Source of the DNA: Corallochytrium limacisporum
Taxonomy: Eukaryota > Opisthokonta
Direction of reading: 5' to 3'
Length of the DNA: 21,868 nucleotides
Assembly: GCA_002811645.1 (NCBI GenBank)
Contig: PDIP01000189.1
Coordinates: 5,976 to 27,843, forward strand
Made by a program: the position numbers and the translations under genes
Notes under the pieces: model-generated
Databases searched by the model: none
What the model saw: only the letters and a program-made list of their open reading frames with translations
What the model was told of the DNA's origin: nothing
Shown: one piece after another, positions 18,268 to 21,868 of the stretch
Layout: every line of letters starts with the position of its first letter
How positions within the stretch are numbered: the first letter of the stretch is position 1

Positions 18268-21200
18268 CCTTTGGTGCTCCCGAGATCTAGCTGTGCCCCC
18301 CTTGAGACAAGACATTTTACACGTTTGAAGACGATTCCATCCATGCGATGGCTATATTCATCCGACGAAGATAAGTGACATGCGACACAGAACACCAGTG
18401 ACGCATTATGGACACAGTATTTGCATCTGCCGCTGAGAAAGGTCCGCTTCCCAGCTCTTGACCGAGCCGATTCACCCTGCCCGCCCTTCCCCCCCCCCTT
18501 TGGCCGGTCTGGGCCCTATCTCTACCGTTCGGACGAGATGGAGTCACCCATGATTTCCAACCTACGATCAACTGGCCAAACGGTAGAACCCAAAGCCGCT
18601 CGAAAAGCCACGGAATGGATTGGAGCTCACAGGCCAGAGAAGACGGAATTGTGACCTTGAGAGTGCTCCGCGCGCGGTATGGTGAACAGGCCATGACAGT
18701 TAGACGTAACATCACCAGCGATGCACCTAAGATATGCAATTCCCGAAACACCTCATTTCGTTGTGCCGCCAGTACACTGAGGTTGTCGCCTATCATTGAT
18801 TTGTGTATCAAGACCTTAAACCAAACCCTGACTACCTTTCAAGTGCGCGCGTGCAAGTCGACATGTGCGTCATTTCAGCATAGTTGCAGCCCTGCATACA
18901 ATTGTTCTCCTCAGTCTGTCCTAGTAAGTCCAGGGCGGTTCGTCTTGAGTCATGTACGAAGCCCGTATCTGTATTGAGAGAGGTGTCTGCATTGGGGAAC
19001 ATCGCAATTTGAAAGTCCATGGACTCGCAGTCTTCTATGTGAAGCGACTTATCGCCAACTTGGCGCAAAACAGTAGTTTCAGTAGTGACACCCTGGGTAT
19101 CTCGCCCCGGCCTCTAAATGCCTACCAGTCGCCATGTATATCGCTCTACACCGTCGTGTTGTCGTCAACACGGTGATGGAGCGCAATAGAAACAAAGATG
19201 CCCAGGCCGTTTGGACACCTTTGTTTTTCCAAACCATGCATACTAAATTTGTGGACAATGGAGGACACTAATTCGTGGCCTTCATTCGTCCAACTGTCTT
19301 CCATTTGGAAACTTGAGGTATCATGGTTTTGATCGATGGGAATGTAGGTGGAGAGCGTCTGCACGCTTCTTCACATGTGCCGGGACAGGGTCTTACTTTT
19401 CAAGACAAGGCGCACGCGCGGCCAGGAGTGACCACCACAGGCATCCATAATTTCAGTATCAAACATGCAACCCAGAAGGAAGTTGGCTGGGACAGAGACA
19501 CAGAGTGAGCTTTGACCAGATCTGTGTCACGCGACGAAGGCGGACGACGATAACGACCATCCGCGCACTTTCCCGCATTCCAAGACCCGCCCTCAGCCCC
19601 CACTACGCCGACTGCAGCCCCAACCGCACGGAGAAGAAGGGGCCGATAAAGAAACTGTTGGCCTGACCAACAACCAAAGGCTTGACTCCTCTTCACCTCG
19701 CCTACACAACAGTCAACCATGACGGGGGCGCCAGTTCCATGATGTTCCATCCCTCCCAGATCCCTACAATTGCGCTCCCATTCGGTTCCTTTGCTCTCTC
19801 TGCTTCGCGTTCTTCAACCCCTAAGAATGCGTTGCCCATGTGCATCGGGAGTCTATTTTTACCGTCTCGTTCTGTTTTTGTCATTCTCTTTTTTTTTTTT
19901 GCTATCTGGTGTGCCCCATGCATTTTTCTTCATCGCGCTCTCCCTGCTTTTGGTCATTCTCTGCCGAATTCCGGTGGGCAATGGAGTGCAGAGGTTACTG
20001 GGCTTGGGGGGGACCCTGCCTTTCTTCTGCCGAGCGGGCGCAAAGCCCCGAGAAGGGGGGTGGGCGGGGTGGCGGGCGGGGGCCGGATTAGGGCGCGGTT
20101 TCCCCTCACACACTAGGTTGTTATCAGGCCCTTTGATCACAGGGAAGGGCGTTGGACTGGGTAATCTTCCGGGCGGCGAGACCCCGGAGGGAGGCTTCGG
20201 ACCTGTCCCCTTGGAAGGGGCCACAGAGAACCTGAAGCTTCTGTGAGCATGCTGTCAGTTTGTGTTTTCTGTTTCCTGTTGTTTTTCTTTTGTGAGTTGG
20301 ATGCTTCATTCTCCTTTCCTTCTATTTGCTCCTTTGATGTGTTGGACAGGAATCATACCTTGCAAAGAGAAAGTAGTCGCGTCATTGCTTTGCCTTTCGC
20401 TGCTGTGCCCTTGCTCCTCAGTGGCTGTGATTCGTGACAAAAAAGTGTCCACCCGTTGCACAATGAATCGCGTGAAGTCATGTTCCGCATGTAGGTAATG
20501 TCTCGTATACCCGCCCATATCTCAGTATTGAGTCCAGCCCATTTGATGGCAAAGGACGAAGTCGGCGTGGACAGGCTCCTCGCGCCCCGGAAACTACCTA
20601 AGCTCACAGTCTATTCGTTGCATGTACATCCTGTGTTCTTCAAACTTCTAATCCCAAGATACGGAACCCAAAGATGTTCACAAAGGCATTCTTTGTTTTG
20701 ATGTTGATGTTTCTTATATAGCATTACGTATAACAGTCTTCTGTAATATGGTATCAATCTTTGATCTCCTCGAATATCGTATGGGCCAGCAGGAAACTTC
20801 GGCCGGCTTGTCCGCGAGCTCCCTATAGTACAACGAATAATCCTGCAGCCGCAGCCACAATCAATTCAGGAACATGGAAGATGATCTATAAATGTGGGTA
20901 ACCGACGAGGTGGCAATTTCCTGCAACGAAAGGGACTTCAGTGACGGTTAAACTGATGGTAAGATATCTGTCAATGGACCGGTTATGGACTGCTACCGAC
21001 TACACCCTTCCGCGAAAGAACTGGACTCAAGGAAGAAGTACATACTCTTTCCACGACAACAATAAGACTTGTACTTATGCTCATGCGTGATGCTGACATG
21101 TGCATTCAGGGAAGGTCTCGGCAGAACTCATGACCCCGACAATGTGACGAATTTGAAAGGTGTTGATATGGAACTCTTAGGTGTATCAAATAATTGTTCT

Positions 21201-21557
21201 TTTGGGGCGGAGCTCTTCTTGGAGAGTCCTAAGACGGAAACCTTGGTATATCAATTTCCACCTGGGGAAAATGATAGTCAATGACTATGGAGAAGGGGAA
21301 ATGAAAATGCCATACGGCTGAGTTTGTATTGGAGAAAAAGGTACTAGTAATATTTACAATAGAAGCTCAAGCATTGGCGCCCTAGCGCGCATCTGCTGAG
21401 AAGAAAAAATAGTGGTATCAAAATGTGGACTGAAGGAACAAAGATTTGGGGCAAATGGCTACCACCGAAGCCTGCCGAAAAAAGAAGGAAACTCTCGTCA
21501 GGCAAGTATCCGGATGTGTTCATCCTGCACACGTTATGAAGGCAACGAGCGTGAGAT
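18268..21557. other. spacer between the two tandem secreted-protein genes
   Basis: About 3.3 kb without a convincing gene. The longest ATG frame, 18317-18796 on the minus strand, has no domain, signal or membrane pattern and no TATA-like box at the usual distance. A T12 run lies at 19889-19900 and a strong G-tract cluster at 20055-20082. I find no obvious copy of this spacer downstream of the first secreted-protein gene, so the duplication, if segmental, is old or the spacers have diverged. Confidence 0.5.
20055..20082 (+). other. potential G-quadruplex
   Basis: Plus-strand G-tracts of 6, 3, 4, 2, 3 and 5 bases are separated by single T or C within 28 bases, one of the densest quadruplex-like patterns in the window. 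It lies in a G-rich region (20000-20090) inside the spacer between the tandem genes. Confidence 0.65.
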
Positions 21558-21868
21558 TTAACAGTTGTCGACCAAGCTAATTTGCCAGCGATTCTGTTGG
21601 CCGCTAACGGGAGCCATACTGTAGCAGTCGGTGTCAAGATGGTCCAGGATGGCCTGCGCCGCTATACGGTTGTTTTGGACAGTATCCTGGACTGCTCCAA
21701 CAGCAGCAAGGCCCTCAACCCCCTCACCGGCACTGGCAGCAGCACCTTCAACACCAACTTCGCAGGTCAGAGACGGCGGGTATTGCGCGGCCAGGGCCTC
21801 ATCACATTTGCGATCGGGGACCATGCTACGATCGCATTCCCACATTTCCATGAAAATGTTGTTGCCAG
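21558..21868 (-). CDS. 3' end of a tandem paralogue of the secreted aerolysin-like protein (cut by window edge)
   Basis: The last ~103 codons of a second copy, reading in from beyond the window and ending with TAA at 21558. The C-terminal residues match the gene at 16552-18117, including MEMWECDRSMVPDRKC, the AAQAILDHLDTDCY block and a terminal DNC. The five C-terminal cysteines are all kept. A segment just before AAQAIL differs in sequence and is five codons shorter. From 21711 to the edge the DNA differs from the other copy at only two, silent, positions, whereas the last ~100 bases before the stop differ at about 16. Whether the rest of the gene is intact cannot be seen. Both copies point the same way, so this is a head-to-tail pair. 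Confidence 0.85.
   Translation of the reverse strand, partial: GNNIFMEMWECDRSMVPDRKCDEALAAQYPPSLTCEVGVEGAAASAGEGVEGLAAVGAVQDTVQNNRIAAQAILDHLDTDCYSMAPVSGQQNRWQISLVDNC

Noticed and set aside
18317-18796. Minus-strand frame just upstream of the secreted protein gene
   Set aside because: Unrecognisable protein, no TATA-like box at 135-177 bases upstream, and no codon bias visible by eye.
19682-20246. Overlapping plus-strand frames with a hydrophobic segment
   Set aside because: The hydrophobic part comes from a T-run (19889-19900), and the rest is Gly/Arg-rich translation of G-tracts. Start codons are weak or absent.
1-21868. tRNA, rRNA, snRNA, CRISPR arrays, LTR or terminal-inverted-repeat elements
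   Set aside because: I scanned by eye for tRNA B-box motifs, 5S and U-snRNA signatures, spaced repeats and long terminal repeats and found no convincing case. A covariance-model and repeat-library search would be needed to exclude them firmly.

Overview
The window reads as nuclear DNA of a unicellular eukaryote with few introns, most likely an alga or other protist. The supports are long uninterrupted ATG-started membrane and secretory genes, a TATA-like box 135 to 177 bases before most start codons, AATAAA signals after two stops, wide non-coding spacers, and abundant microsatellites and C/G-rich tracts. A Porphyridium-like red alga is one guess for an intron-poor genome of this style, but nothing here proves the lineage. 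About 29% of the window is coding. A 234-base run of N (10913-11146) is an assembly gap.

Layout from left to right. Bases 1-59 are a GT microsatellite. An FLVCR/SLC49-like major-facilitator transporter lies at 1414-3012 (+), with a tiny upstream ORF in its leader. A four-helix membrane protein with an LPTSP repeat loop lies at 4448-5239 (+). A gene-poor stretch follows, carrying a GA-rich minisatellite and a C/G hairpin. An amino acid/auxin permease family transporter is at 7985-9403 (-). About 5 kb without a convincing gene follows and includes the gap. A second four-helix membrane protein at 14612-15358 (-) is a diverged paralogue of the first. A secreted protein with an aerolysin/ETX-MTX2-like central region is at 16552-18117 (-). 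After a 3.3 kb spacer comes the 3' end of a tandem paralogue of that gene at 21558-21868 (-), cut by the window edge.

Every recognised gene encodes a transporter, a multi-span membrane protein or a secreted protein. They do not form an obvious pathway or operon. The strongest leads for something undescribed are: (1) the tandem secreted pore-former-like pair, whose identity changes in steps as expected from gene conversion next to a hypervariable segment; (2) a four-helix membrane family defined by a shared GL[IL]WICDAV fourth helix; and (3) a shared TATTTAA core promoter at nearly constant distance from the start codons. No rRNA, tRNA, CRISPR array or intact mobile element was recognised by eye.
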